A DNA stretch of 64,000 bases from Cricetomys ansorgei. Its lineage: Eukaryota; Chordata; Mammalia; Rodentia; Nesomyidae. The number at the start of each line of letters is the position of its first letter. The first letter of the stretch is position 1. The stretch covers positions 1,358,501 to 1,422,500 of the forward strand of contig JAMJFZ010001815.1 of NCBI GenBank assembly GCA_026225945.1. The letters are read 5' to 3'. Positions 8,346 through 20,354 of this stretch are shown here, in pieces. Below the pieces are notes generated by a model that was not told where the DNA came from, ran no database searches, and was given only the letters and a program-made list of their open reading frames with translations. A program made the translations under genes and the position numbers.

Positions 8346-11223
8346 TATTGGAGGTTGGAAAGAGGATGCTCAATTAGGCTGTGGCTAGTCTGCAAATACA
8401 GGCTCCGTCTCTCAAAGGTTCCACAGCCTTCTAAGTCAGTACTATCCGAGGACCAAGTGTTTACACACATATGCTTGTGGGCCATTTTATATTTAAATAA
8501 CACCCAAAGGAAAAAGAAGATTAACTTACCTATCAAAATGGAAAAATTAAAGGCAAAAGGATTCAATCATTTTATCATTTCTATCATGTTTAATACATTG
8601 TCTGATGGAACTCCACTTGTATGTGTGACATCTGGAGATTGTTTTGATATTAATGTGAATGTGTGTGTTCTGTTATTTAACTTCTGTACAGTTGAGCTGC
8701 TATAGCAAACCGCTAGGCATTGTATCAGAAACTGAGAATCAGAACAAAAGAGACACTTAACTGTTACAAAAAGCAACTTAGTCCTGCAAATTCTTGCTGA
8801 GTGTTTCCTAACACATTTTACATTATTTAAACATGATTGCTTTGATCATGGGCTTTACCATAATCCTCTAATTGTTAATACAAAAATACACTAATTTTTG
8901 ATGAACCCCTCCCCCCAAAAACCATGACTTCCAATTCAAAAATTATTCTCATTTAAATCTGTACCAATTAACTAATATTTGCTGCTAATATACTATATAG
9001 TATAACATAATATATTATAATATAAAAAATATACTATATATAACATAGTATAATATATAAGTATAAGACAGTATAATGTCTTAATATTTGATTATTAAGG
9101 AGCATATGTGTTTTTCTATAGAAGAAAAGTAATTCCTGGTAAGAGTTACAGGTAAAATCTAGTTGAGAGAAAAACTTATATCAGAAAATAGAACAATTCA
9201 TCTCTTGTTATTTGAACATAAGTCATAGGCAACAAGTTTTACTAATGGTAGATTTATAACACTGCTAGGGACAAAATTTAAAAAAAAAAAAGCAAGCATC
9301 TGTCTTCTCAAGCAGGTTTTACCATCACTAAAATTCAACAGCTTCATTATACACACCGGGGATTCACAAAATGATGGGTTTCTAACTCCTTAATCCGTCT
9401 GCCTGAAAGAGCTCACAGGAGAGAAGTCAATTCATAAGTCACAACGGCAGTGGCTTTAGCTGTTGTTCTAAGAATTTAAAACCATAAATGATAACCATGC
9501 TGAGGGCACAGTAATCCTCAAGGTGACAGTGGATTGGCTGGCACACTGTTGCAGATGCAGCTGGAGAGTCTCCATTATGAAGGAGCAAAATGAAGCTAAG
9601 GGAAAATTCTACAGCTTAATTTGAAGTTTAGCTTTTAAGTAATGGCACAGGAATTCAGAAAAGGAAGTTCTTAAGAAAATGATCAGACATTGGCCTTCCC
9701 TGCAACATGGCTCCATTTTCTTTCTTCTGTTTTTCTTAAAGTTAGTTCTGCTTATAAAATGATCAGCAAAACCAATTGTAACTATGTAAGATCAGTTGGG
9801 AAAAGCAAATATTCAGTGTGTTGGCTCTTGTGCCTTGGCTGTGGATGGATTCCTTTTTGTCAGAGATAGTCTCTTTACATTTAAAACATGGGTTAATACA
9901 TGTTTAAATAGTCTGACTGAAGTATTATCTGTTATATACACAATTGGCAAATACTAAGCATCATGCAATATTTTCTTATAATTTATCTTAGAAAAATCTT
10001 TTTCTCAGACTAGTCCAATCAGACCTGTAAGTAGTTTCTTTACACATCTCTTCAGGCAAATAATCTTTGCAAGTAATTTTCTTTTATACTCAGACTCATC
10101 TATAAATTATCTTCATTTTACAGTAACATTAATTATAAGATTTCTGGGCAATGACCTAAAGATACTACTGCCTGGATAAAATATTTTATCCTAGGCTGAG
10201 TGATTAATGATGCCCAAAGACAACACATCTTCACCAATTTATTCTCTCTTTTAATATTAAAAGGACTTTGAAGGTTCAACATCTTTATAAAATGTCTTTG
10301 AGTTTCATTATTTTATCATTGCTACTGAATTGCATCATGGTTTATTTGCCCTAGTGAATGAACTAAGACATATATATTAAACACAGTATTATTTAATGTT
10401 CTACATGACTAGGTAAAACAAGAAGAAATGAGGGGAAAAGAATTTACTATATTTTGGTTGCTTGTATTCATCAATATTGTGGGATACCCAAAGTACCACG
10501 TGGTCATATCATTGAAAATTTTTTCAATAAACAGTTGAGACTTTCTTGAAATTAAATAATTCGATTACAGTCACACAGGCTTTTGATAACAGAACTAGAC
10601 TGAAAGCAATTCTCCAGTTTCCAATCTAGACTTCTAATAGTTTTGCATACCCTGTACAGATTCACCCACCTTCCTGAATGCAGACATGGTTCCTCACACA
10701 CACGAACAGGTTCTGAACAGCTCCTGATCCAGTGCTTTCACACCTCGAGGGTACCATATTCATGTCTCGACCAAATCCCCAGTGTAAAACCCTGGTACAG
10801 TCTCACAAGGCACCACACACACTCATCTAAGATAAACACACCGTGTGAAATGCGACTGAGGGGAGCACCCTAATATACACGATCTAATTGAGAATACATA
10901 TAGATTGAGATAAGTATATATCAAAATGTGAACAGGAAAAGGAGAGGCCGATGATGTCCAATAGCAATAGATTACCATGTGTAGAGCCTTAAAAATAAAA
11001 CAAATAAATAAAGGCTTATGCTTGTTTTCCACAAATTAATATATGTTGCTAGGAAATAAAAATCCCGTAGACAAGGTAGTTTGTCTGGGAAGGATACCTG
11101 AGGGCTCTTGTTGAGTGGAAGTCCTGTAGAGAGACTCCTAAGTATAACAGCTCACATAACCTCGGGTTTGAATTTCCTTTAGGATGCTTTTGCTCTCTAG
11201 TCACTCTTTGAGAGACAACAGTT
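8346..11223. other. Unique DNA with an AT-rich tract
   Basis: Nearly 2.9 kb without a recognised gene or repeat. An AT-only tract with TATA/ATAT alternation lies at about 8985-9075. Open frames of 69-116 codons (8345-8776, 10643-11032) overlap on both strands and have no family resemblance. Confidence 0.45.
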
Positions 11224-11880
11224 TGTTACTGGAAATTTTGGTGAGCGACACCTTGGGTACTACCTGTTACTGAGACATTGGGGTCCGCTCCTTAATAGAA
11301 CCCAAGAATGGACCCCGAAGAAAGATGAAGGACAATTTTATTACCATTTAAGAGAAAAATCCCTAAAGTAGGTAAATCCTAGCAGCTGAATGGGGGAGGA
11401 TGAGGGGAAGAGGAGACAGAAAAATCATGCCGCTAATTAGCATCCGCATGGCAGAGGTGGGGGGTTGGGGGAGAGATGTGTGACTTAGAGAAACAGCAAG
11501 GAAGCCCCGAGTACCTTGGAAAGCATGACCAGGCTTTGGCAAGGATCCAAAAGAAGGAGAAAGAGATACAAAGAAGAAAAAGGGAAAGCTTTTCTGAGTG
11601 AGGACACAGAGGTAGACTGGACTAACAAAGCTGTAAGGCTGAGGCCCATAAATGACTGCACAGGTGATGGAGATTTGGGGAAGGAAAAGTACATGTCTCC
11701 TTAAAGGCATAGTTCTTCCCTACCCCCATGTCTCCAGCATGGCTGAAAGCAAACCCACCTTCCTGAGGGGTACTCCCTTAGCCAGGTGATTAACCCAACT
11801 GAATTAACTCTGCAGGGAGGAGATGATGGCATGTCTCCACTTACAGGTAGATTCTATTCTTCTGGCTGGGAGGCAACAGC
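11224..11880 (-). mobile_element. Probable ERV LTR, antisense
   Basis: Read on the minus strand, an AATAAA signal (complement near 11337-11342, 'ttttatta') precedes a U5-like stretch ending CCAGTAACA. Upstream lie about 500 bases of promoter-like, pyrimidine-rich sequence. The layout is LTR-like, but ends and target duplication are not secure and no subfamily was recognised. Frames of 62-115 codons at 11363-11710 lie inside it. Confidence 0.4.
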
Positions 11881-12554
11881 TTTCTCTTAATGGGCCTCGA
11901 ATGCTACCGTAGCAGGTTCATGTTAACAAAGGACCAACCATGCGCTTTGGTTTCTCTTCCTTTGACAGACCATGATGTTGTTAAGGAAAATCACTGTCTT
12001 TCCCTATTGTCCCGTTACGACTCAGTTCTGCAACTTGCTTATGGATTCTTTTTAGAAGAAAGAAACAGCTGGGTCTCAACTCAAGTTTCCTTTACAAAAT
12101 TGCCTTTTGACAGATTTCAGGAGATCACGTATTACTGGGGAAGCTCCAAATGCTACCAGCAAAGCCAACTTTATGTGTGTGTATCTCTCCTCTCTTGGCT
12201 GCTCTGCTCTTATGTGGATCAAGAATGATCCAGGCTTATGGGACTGCTGATAAAATAATCTGTGTTTGTTGAGTAATGATGTCTGAGGATAATACCCTTG
12301 AAATTGAGCTGTTGAGAAAGCTGCAAAGCCTTGCTAGTTTGTTCCTGCTAGCTAAAAACTTTGAAGTATCATTTATTACTACTCTCGTAGCTAAACTTTG
12401 TCTGCTAACGTTTTAGAAATAAGCTCTTTTTTTTCCTCTGAAAGTTTTTTATCATACATATTTAACCATAAGAACAAACTCTAACCATCAGTGTCTAAAT
12501 ATATAGCCATTCTGGGTATACCTGTTTCAGTAAGCCTACAGTTCTAGGGGTAGA
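11881..12554. other. Unassigned DNA
   Basis: Includes a 112-codon plus-strand frame (11890-12228). No domain, exon signature or known family was recognised in it. Part may belong to the ERV-like unit to the left. Confidence 0.4.
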
Positions 12555-12843
12555 GAGGCTACATGTAGACCCTGACAGGTGCCTAACATCTCATCAGAGC
12601 TTTGTGGCTGCATCAGAGCATGGCAGAAAGTGGAGGGCATCACAAGGTGAGATGGAGCAAGCATGTTAGGTCCCATCACTCCTATGTCCATGAAGCAACC
12701 ACAGCAATCATGGCACCTTTCTTGAAACCTTGTCCAGTCTTAATTCCCTCTCAAAGGCCCCACTTTAAATACCCTTAAAATGGGAGTATGGGAATTAAGC
12801 TTCTAGCCAAAGAACTTCACGGAGACCCATTTAAACCATAACA
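12555..12843 (-). mobile_element. MLT1-like MaLR LTR, antisense
   Basis: On the minus strand it begins TGTTATGGTTTAAATGGG, the typical start of mammalian MaLR LTRs, then 'gaattaagactggacaagg' and 'gcttcatggacataggag'. It is older and more diverged than the ORR1 copies. Confidence 0.6.
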
Positions 12844-13329
12844 AGAGGTATGAATAGCAAGAACAGGCCCTAACTTCTCCATCTTTGCATAAGGGATCGA
12901 TCGCTCAGTTTGTATCCTAAAAGGTGATGTGCATTTCCTGGTTGTGTTTACTCCAGTTCCATCCATATGTATAATCTGGCGAGGCCATGACCACAGGGAG
13001 AGACCATAACAATGATGTTGTCACTGAAGGGAGGTTGGAGAATGCAGGCTGAGAGATCAGTTATCCCTGAGAAACGTAAGCTGGTTCTCTGCCTCAGAGC
13101 CCCACCTCAGCAGCTCCCTCCATGGTCCTGATGGCTGAAATAAGGCAGTTTGAAACCCTCATGAAAGACTGTCTTCTAAATGTATTGTTGGGACTTATCT
13201 AGAATCACGTAAACGCACTGAAGAATCACCATGTCTAATCATTGATTGAGAAAATGTTGTATGTGTCCTTACAGCCTAATTTATTATCTAAAGCCGACAG
13301 GACATATGATCTTTACAGAGCTAATGTTA
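12844..13329. other. Unassigned DNA
   Basis: No feature is recognised. Confidence 0.4.
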
Positions 13330-13680
13330 AAAACTAAATTAAAAGGGCGCTACCACCAATATGTGAGGCATCCCATTTCCCCCGGTTCTTGTCAATACTC
13401 GTTTCTCTCTGTCTTTTTGATAATAGCCATTTTAAAGTAGGCACAGTTGGATCGCATGGTGGTTTTCATGCCCGTGTTTCTGATGATGACTAGTGATGAT
13501 GAGCTTCTTTTTATGTGTCACCTGTATGTTTTCTTTAGTTAGAAGTGCCCTCAAGTATCTTGCAGATTTTAAAATTTGATACTCAGTGTTATGGATTTCT
13601 AAGGGTTATTTATGCTTTCTAAATCCGAGTTTTAATCAGGTATATAATTTCCACACATTTTCTTTTTTAGTGAAAATAAA
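13330..13680 (-). mobile_element. Ancient L1 ORF2 3' end, antisense
   Basis: 'gtctttttgataatagccattttaaag', 'gcatggtggttttcatgcccgtgtttctgatgatgactagtgatgatgagc' (in part) is the complement of the end of L1 ORF2. A younger Lx L1 adjoins it on the right. Confidence 0.65.
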
Positions 13681-14245
13681 CCTATTTTCATACAATATAT
13701 TTTGATCATGGGTTTCTGTCTCTTATCTCTCCCAAATCTCCCCCACCTTCCCGCTCTTCCAACTCCCATGCCTTCTTTCTGAGGCAAACAGACAGGCAAA
13801 TAGAAAAGACAGGCAAATAAGAATAAAACAAAGCAAATAGACTAAAAAGCAAACCAAAGAAACGAAGAAAGAACACGAGAAATACACACACACACACCCC
13901 TTTGTTTGTATACCAAGTAAGACTCTCTTGGAGAAACTATTTATTCCTTTGTCAACGGTCCTTAGTTGCAGATAGCTTCCTGGTTGGGGATAGGAGCTCC
14001 TGTATACTTCTCCATCTCAGTGCTGGGACCCACTCCAGTTTGGACCTGTGCGGGTTCTGTGCATGTTACTACAGTCTCTGTGAGTTCATATGCGCATCAT
14101 TTCTGTTGTTTCAGAAAGATTCTGTTTTTCTTGGTGTCTTCTGTCCCCTCTGGCTCTAACAATCTTTCAGCTTCCTCTTTCATATACTCCCTTGAGTCCC
14201 AAGGGGAGGGGTTTGATGAAGATACCCCACCTAGAACTGAGTGTA
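13681..14245 (-). mobile_element. L1 (Lx) 3' UTR, antisense, 5'-truncated
   Basis: Starts with 'catacaatatattttgatcat', the complement of the classic rodent L1 3' terminus. It then runs through the CT-rich and CA/AAC-rich blocks and 'gtctctgtgagttcatatg' near 14072. Frames of 63-107 codons here (13706-14330) are shadows of it. Confidence 0.8.
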
Positions 14246-14489
14246 AGGTAGTTAAGAAAACATGTTTTTGTTTTAAGAGTTTGAAGTGAGACATTCTGTG
14301 TGGATGTACAATACTGCTCTTAGAAGCCATGTACTACTAAACAAAAGTACCATGTATTGGATACCTCCTTATGAGTTTTTGGTCAACGAGGCCCCAGAGA
14401 TCTCCAAAACAATACAGACTAGTGCTATTCATCTTGGTTACTCACCATGACTATGTGGCAAAACTCTACTTAAGAATCACATTCTTTGA

Positions 14490-14617
14490 GCCAGGTGGTA
14501 GTGGTGCATACATTTAACCCCAGCACTCGGGAGGCAGAGGCAGGCCTCTGTGAGTTCGAGGCCAGCCTGGTCTACAGAGTGAGTTCCAGGACAGCCAGAG
14601 TTGCAACAGAGAGACCT

Positions 14618-14653
<36 letters not shown>

Positions 14654-14678
14654 AGCAGCAGCCACAGCAACAACAACA
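14490..14678 (+). mobile_element. B1 SINE with target duplication
   Basis: Full-length B1, from GCCAGGTGGTAGTGGTGCA through 'gaggccagcctggtctacag' to an A-run (14622-14652). The target duplication is about 16 bases: AGAATCACATTCTTTG to the left (14474-14489) and AGAATCTCACTTTTTG to the right (14680-14695), with three mismatches. It carries GAGTTGCAACAGAGAGAC, the local variant motif with one change. Confidence 0.95.
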
Positions 14679-14695
14679 AAGAATCTCACTTTTTG

Positions 14696-15009
14696 GCATC
14701 AAGATACAGAGAAACTAAGATGGAGCTGAGCTACAAGCTCTTCCTTTCCTTGTTGGCTAATTTTCATAGTTCCAGAAAGTGCTATTCGTGCTGTCATGGA
14801 GGAAAACTCACCAACTCCATTACCTAGCTATGAATGGTGAAAATTACAACACCAACCAACTAAGCAGTGTATAAGCATTGGGGCAAAAGTGTCCTGATTT
14901 TCATGAGAGTAACTGACTGCTCTCTAATGGAATTGTAGGCTCACTTCATAGGAAGGATTCTTATCTGGTACTGTCAACCTGCTTAAAGCCCATCACTATG
15001 GAATCCACA
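14696..15009. other. Unassigned DNA
   Basis: No feature is recognised. Confidence 0.4.
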
Positions 15010-15014
15010 GGCCC

Positions 15015-15335
15015 TGTGATGGTTTAAATGAGAATGGCCACTTAGGCTCATATATTTGGATGTTTGGTTTCCAGTTGGTGGACTAGGAACCAAAAGCCAA
15101 TAAATAGCAGGCCTAGTCTCCCTCTCTTTCTGCCTCCTTCTTGTGGATCAGATGTATGCTCTCAGCTAGCTCTCCAGTGCTATGCCTGCCTGCCTATCTG
15201 CCTGCCATACTCCCCATCATGATGGTCATAGACTCTCTCTCTGAAACTGTAAGTAGGCCCCCAATTAAATGCTTTCTCTCATAAGTTGCCTTGGTCATGG
15301 TGTCTCTTTACAGCAAGAGGACAGCAACTATGACA
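15015..15335 (+). mobile_element. ORR1-type MaLR solo LTR with 5-bp duplication
   Basis: Begins TGTGATGGTTTAAATGAGAA and ends CTATGACA. Perfect 5-bp duplication GGCCC at 15010-15014 and 15336-15340, the length expected for MaLR/ERVL. The central landmarks 'aattaaatgctttctctcataagttgcc' and 'ggtcatggtgtctctttacagc' are present. Confidence 0.9.
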
Positions 15336-15340
15336 GGCCC

Positions 15341-15765
15341 TTAGAGAAAGTCTGTCACTACTGTTTTGTCAAATAGCCACAGTGTTAAACTGCACTCTAA
15401 ATAGTTCTACTCTTGTCTTGAATCAGATAAGTTTCTGTTGTGAATGGCCCATGTTGTCCAAAGCCCTCTTATTCTTTATTTTCCCTTTGCTATATAAATA
15501 ATAACTATTTTCAAGGTTTGACTAATGTGTCCAGTTATCTGTTGGATTTTTTAAAAATATTTTTCAACATAAAAAGCTATCCTTTAGGATTTGACAGTAC
15601 TATAGCTTCTGCTTTGGTCTCAATTAGATGTGTTGGCTTGGGGCAACAGAATCTGCTTCTACTTTAGGTCAGGAAAGGGTTAAGTGCTTAGAGACTCAAC
15701 AGGGAGAAGAAACAATCCTCTCTGGGCATCTGAGTAACACAAAGGACAGGTGAACAAGACTAGAA
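15341..15765. other. Unassigned DNA
   Basis: No feature is recognised. A 75-codon frame (15440-15667) has no protein character. Confidence 0.4.
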
Positions 15766-16293
15766 ATCATCTTTCTCAAATACGAAAAAGGGTCACCTCA
15801 TAATGGGTTAAAGATATATATAAGCCCCCAAATTCAAGAAACTACTAGATGTTTCAGGACATTGGAAGAAAAATTTTTTTTGATAAGACCTCAAAAACAT
15901 AAGAAGCAAATAAAAATTAGATAAATGGGGTTGCACAAAACTAAAATTCTTCAAAGCAACGGAAACAATCAATGCTTCGAAAGACAATATAAAGAATAGG
16001 AAAAGTTGCAAAATATGCATTTGACACAGAGTTGGATATTCAAAACACTGAAAACTCAATAGCAAAATCCAAAATCACCTAAATTAAGAAATGGGTAATA
16101 ATTCTAAGTAGATATTGTTCATGAGAAGACACACACATGGTCAAAATGTGCATGAAAGGCCCAACACTAACTATAGGGGAATGGAGATCAAAATCACCGT
16201 AGGCGATCACCTTATCCTAGTATGAAAACAGTCTCTAAGGGAGTAAGTACCAGTAAGCATGTGGAGAAAGGGCCCCTTCATACTGCAGTGCGC
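15766..16293 (+). mobile_element. Old L1 ORF2 3' end, sense
   Basis: Landmarks of the L1 ORF2 C-terminus occur in order: 'tttcaggacattgg' (15853), 'ttttgataagacctcaaaa' (15879), 'caatagcaaaa' (16057), 'gagaagacacac' (16121), 'ggagatcaaaatcac' (16183). Many stops; dead. Confidence 0.75.
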
Positions 16294-16295
16294 GT

Positions 16296-16296
<1 letters not shown>

Positions 16297-16343
<47 letters not shown>
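16297..16343 (+). repeat. (CA)n microsatellite, left part
   Basis: An almost pure CA run. It directly abuts an LTR whose other end is also followed by CA repeats, so the tract was split by the insertion. Confidence 0.95.
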
Positions 16344-16345
<2 letters not shown>

Positions 16346-16681
16346 TTGTGTGTATGTTCGCTGCTGTGGTGGTTCAGTCAGGAAGAGACATGGAGGCATT
16401 TTCATATGTGTAAACCCTGCCAGACCTCAGCAGAGGGAACTACCATCATGGCCAGCGGCATACTCACAGCAGAGCCCTGAGCATCTGAGCTAAGGTGTTT
16501 TATTGATTCAGAACTCCTTAGGTTTTCTATTGATAACACATGCAGATCATAAGCAATTAAACAACCTCCACATAAATCCAACACCTGCAAACAATACAAA
16601 ACGCCCTTGACCTAGGACAGTCCCTCAACCAGCAGCACATAAAACAATTTCAAACATAACTAAAAATAAACTTCCCCAACA
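16344..16681 (-). mobile_element. Solo LTR of the ERVK/mys-like family inside a CA repeat
   Basis: 338 bp. On the minus strand it begins TGTTGGGGAAGTTTATTTTT and ends in ACACAACA, like the LTRs at 3355 and 35109. It carries 'gacctcagcagagggaac' and the AATAAA equivalent. CA repeats lie on both sides (16297-16343 and from 16682), so the 6-bp duplication is ACACAC/CACACA and cannot be told from the repeat. It is probably a solo LTR left by LTR-LTR recombination. Confidence 0.85.
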
Positions 16682-16702
16682 CACACACACAAACACACAC
16701 CT
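16682..16702 (+). repeat. (CA)n microsatellite, right part
   Basis: Continuation of the split CA tract, with an A-run interruption, then C- and G-runs. Confidence 0.85.
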
Positions 16703-16734
16703 CCCCCCCAGGGTGGGGGTTTAGGGGTGAGGGA

Positions 16735-16870
16735 TGAACACATGTGTATGTGCCCACAGAGGCAGCAGCCAGAAGGGGGTGCCATATCCCCTAGTGCTGC
16801 AGTGAACTTGGGTCTTTTGGAAGAGCAGCAAGTGCTTGCTATTCAACCACTGAGCCATCTCTCCAGTCCC
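16735..16870 (-). mobile_element. B3/B2 SINE, antisense
   Basis: The terminal 'ccactgagccatctctccagtccc' is the complement of the tRNA-like head with its polymerase III A box; 'cccacagaggcagcagccagaag' is the 3' part. The middle is shortened relative to the family. Confidence 0.75.
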
Positions 16871-17500
16871 CATAATGGACAAATAAGTATTCAATGCTAT
16901 CATTTACATCCACAGATGGAACTGAAGTTATGTTAAGTGTAGTAAGCCAGGCACTGAAAGACATGTATTTTCTCACCCTGGTGATGTGTCTCTTCTAGGA
17001 AAATACTAATGATACTGGCTGCTTTCAATGACTTGTTTCTTTCACATGTATTTGCTGAATATCTTCTTCAAAATTAGCCTTGGCAGAAGGTTGAAATGTT
17101 TGGAGAACAGATCTAATTTCAATAAGCCTGGAAATAACACCAGATAAAATTGAAGAGATTTCCCGTTTCAGTTTCTAGATAGGATGAAAGTAGGGAAGAA
17201 TGGGAGAGAGTCTGATCTTCCTATTGAGAAAGGAATGGCAAATGGAGTCCAGGTGCTGACAGCTGCTCCTCCAGCATCCCAAGATTCCTTGGCCCATATG
17301 AATTACCTGAGGGACCTAGATAGCTGCACAGCCTCTGATGCTTATACATGCTTCCTGCATCTATTGCCACAATACAAACAGAACACAGACTTTTACATTT
17401 ATTTAAGTGTGGAGACCACAATGCTTTCCCAGGGAAAAATCAGCAGAGGCTCTGCTCACCAATAAATACTCAGAGATACAAGGACTGGTTGCCACATAGA
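16871..17500. other. Unassigned DNA
   Basis: Overlapping 64-93-codon frames on both strands at 17184-17542 lack family resemblance. No repeat is recognised. Confidence 0.4.
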
Positions 17501-17716
17501 GAGGTTGTTCTAATGTGTGGGTTGCAACCCCTTTGGGGATAGAACGACCCTTTCACAGGGTTGCTTAAGACCATCCGCATATCAGGTATACATCATGATT
17601 CATAACAATGGGAAAAATCACAATTATAAAGTAGCAATGAAAATAATTTTATGGTTAAGGGTCCCCACGGAATGAGGAACTATGAGTCTCAACTTTAGAA
17701 AGGTTGAGAACCACTG
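17501..17716 (-). mobile_element. URR1-like hAT-Charlie element
   Basis: Rodent non-autonomous hAT DNA transposon. The right end 'aggttgagaaccactg' is the complement of the hAT terminal repeat CAGTGGTTCTCAACC; the interior 'caacccctttgggg', 'gaccctttcacagggttgc' and 'attcataacaatgg' match URR1. A second copy lies at 20031-20231 in the opposite orientation. Confidence 0.85.
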
Positions 17717-17773
17717 ACAACTTATTACACAGAAAGGCAACATAAGCAACACACTGTAGAAGTTCAGATTTCC

Positions 17774-17954
17774 TGGACTAGTGAGATGGTTCAGCAGACA
17801 AGTGTTCTACCACTAACACTGAGGACCCAAGTTTGATCCCTGAGACCCACATGGTAGAAGGAGAGAACAGACTCTACAAATTGTCTCTGACCTTCACATG
17901 CTTGCTTGTAGCTGGTGTGATCCCCACCCAACCACACAAAAGAAAGAAAAAACA
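17774..17954 (+). mobile_element. B3 SINE
   Basis: 'actagtgagatggttcagcag' is the tRNA-like head with the A box, 'gtttgatccctgagacccac' carries the B box, followed by 'gtagaaggagagaa' and an A-rich tail. Confidence 0.8.
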
Positions 17955-18249
17955 TGTGATAAGAGATGTTAAGGACTTAAAGTTTTCAGTTAGTGGGCTG
18001 GGAATTATCAGCATCTAATAACTGATTTTTTCCTTTGATTAAAAGTCTTAAAAAAACATATCCCTGGATTCTCCAACTTGTCAGAAGACAAAAATTCCTA
18101 GGGCTTGCCAATAAAGAAATAGGATCACTTCAAACACTGGGTAATTGAACCATCTGTTACTTATATTTCTTCTAATGCTAACTATGAAACATCATTCACC
18201 AGAATTTCCTTTTTTCCTTCATTTCTTTCTCTCATGGTGTGTATCTGTG
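17955..18249. other. Unassigned DNA
   Basis: No feature is recognised. Confidence 0.4.
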
Positions 18250-18445
18250 TATGTACCAGGGGTCAAATCAATGCACTCACATGGGGTAGGTTATGTCCTA
18301 CCACTTAGCTACAACCTCTATTTCCACTTACCGCTTTGTCTTTGAGACAGGGTTTTGTTAAATTGTCCAGGATGTCTTTTAACTCACTCTGTAGCTCAGG
18401 CAAGCTTCAGTCTTGCTGTCCTCCAGGCCCTGCTTCGCATAAGAT
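18250..18445 (-). mobile_element. B4 SINE, antisense
   Basis: Antisense ID-like tail ('ccaggggtcaaatcaatgc', 'cctaccacttagctacaacc') followed by an antisense B1-like head ('tttgagacagggttttg', 'gtagctcaggcaagcttcag'). Confidence 0.7.
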
Positions 18446-20030
18446 CTTTCATATTACAAAGTTTGTGGCTTTACCACTCTGAGATCAAATAAATGTGTTC
18501 GCTATTAAGTCCCAGAAATAGCTATAAACACCAACATTCAGCCCCAGGTCTCCTCAGCGTAACACACACGTGCTCTTTGATGACGTCAGGACATCTCCAG
18601 TTGTTTGCATGTATGATACGCAAGTATGGAAGTACCGCCTCTTTAACTTTTGATATGGAGAGAAAAAAGACGGTACCAGGGCACCCTCTGCTGGTGAGTC
18701 TACATATGACATGAAGATGACTTAAGTGTTTAGAAGGGAAGGATATTTAGAAAAAATTATTTATTAAATCAAAGTTATGAATCTAAGTTAACAATGTCAA
18801 GTTGATTTTAGAGTGTGACATCATTGTAGTCTATTAATTTGAATGTTATTGGTTAATCTTTTAATAGTTTTCACTGAAAACAAACCTATCTTTTACAAAC
18901 AGGTGTTTTTTTTTTGAATGGATGGTAAATGGGAAGGAAGGCTTTGTGTTTCATCTCAGGTCGCATGCTCTGGTTTTGTAGATCATATAAGCTTTTACTT
19001 CTATTCTACAGTGACTCAGTCTGCTCAGAGGGTGAAGGACATTACCCAAGCACTACAAGTTCCAACAGGGACTCGGCTCTGTTTCAGAGCAACACCATCT
19101 GGTTCCAGCAAATTGCTCATCTCACGGTCTGCGTTTCCTCACTGTAGAGAGCCTTTTGGTTTTAAGATACCAAAAAGACATTCTTTCAGTTTTTCTTTGT
19201 TTTAAGTTGACACATGTTTAGTCAATGCTGGTTTTCACCTGGTTGTTGTTTTGTGTGGGAATGTTCTCTCCTTGAGCATTCTTAACTGGGGATAGCTAGG
19301 GCCACTTGCTCACTAATGAGCTGCCAATCAGGACTCGTGGTTGAGACTGAGACCCTGAGCCAGTGGGTGGGAAGGGTTATCTCCTCTGGGCTTGTAACCC
19401 CCACATCTACTCCTACTCCAAGAATGTATGCTGAAGCCCCAGAGCTGTTCTGTAATTTATTGCCAGCTGGTTCTTCCTCCCACAAGGAATGCTTTCATTG
19501 TGCTCTGAAACTGGAACAGAAGTCGCTGCCTGTCTTTTCTACACCTGTCTGTACAGTTTAAAAATATCTATTACTCAAAAAAAGAAAAAATCCCGACGTC
19601 AGTAAAAGGCCCTACTCCCTAAGTGACCTCTCAACTATAGAGTAAACCACCTTGGATTGATTAACTAATTAATCCGCATCTATTCTGTCAGCCAATCCTG
19701 TTGCTTTTATGATGACCTATGTTTCAAACTCACCCACCTCTGTCTCCTCCACCAACCAATGTCTTTGTCCAAGCTGTTAGAGAGGCTACTTAGTTGTTCC
19801 TGATAGTCACGACCCATTTTCCACCTAGCCACAGCTGTGAGGCTGCCTTCAACGATGAACCAAAGTTTGTTCTCTTCTGTTTAATCTCCTTTGGTGACCT
19901 TCATTGCACTCATCACTCCTCCAACTCCTCAGCCCCCATTGGCCCTCACTGACATTTTCAGTCCACTATGGTCCACGCCAGCACATCACTGTCTATGCAT
20001 ATGTCAGCCAGGCTACCTTTCCTTCTAGCC
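18446..20030. other. Unique DNA with a CRE/E-box pair
   Basis: No gene or clear repeat. A full CRE octamer TGACGTCA is at 18581-18588 and an E-box CACGTG at 18568-18573. Frames of 60-95 codons on both strands have no recognised family. Confidence 0.4.
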
Positions 20031-20231
20031 CAGTGGTTCTCATCATCCCCAGTGCTTCAAACCTTTAATATGGTTCCTCATGCTGTGGTGATGCCCCCAA
20101 CATCAAAAATTACTTTTGCTACTGTTACGAATCATAATGTAAACATCTGATATACAGATGGTCTTAGGTGATCTCAGTGAAAGGCTTGCTCAACCCCAAA
20201 AGGGTCATGCCCCACAGGTTGAGAACTGTTG
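20031..20231 (+). mobile_element. URR1-like hAT-Charlie element
   Basis: Starts with the hAT terminal repeat CAGTGGTTCTCA, contains 'ctactgttacgaatcataatg', 'atctgatatacagatggtctta' and 'cacaggttgagaactgttg' at the far end. About 200 bp, like the family, with no transposase. Confidence 0.85.
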
Positions 20232-20354
20232 CTTAGTCTCTGGGCACTTGACCTGTCATTACCTTTGTTGGGGTCACTTCTCATCCCATTTCACTCTTCC
20301 CGGGGCTGTCCTTGGCTTGTGTTCAGATATAATCTTAGATGCCATGCTTCAAAG

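Noticed and set aside
16222..16480. His/Thr-repeat frames as proteins
   Set aside because: They read straight through a (CA)n microsatellite.
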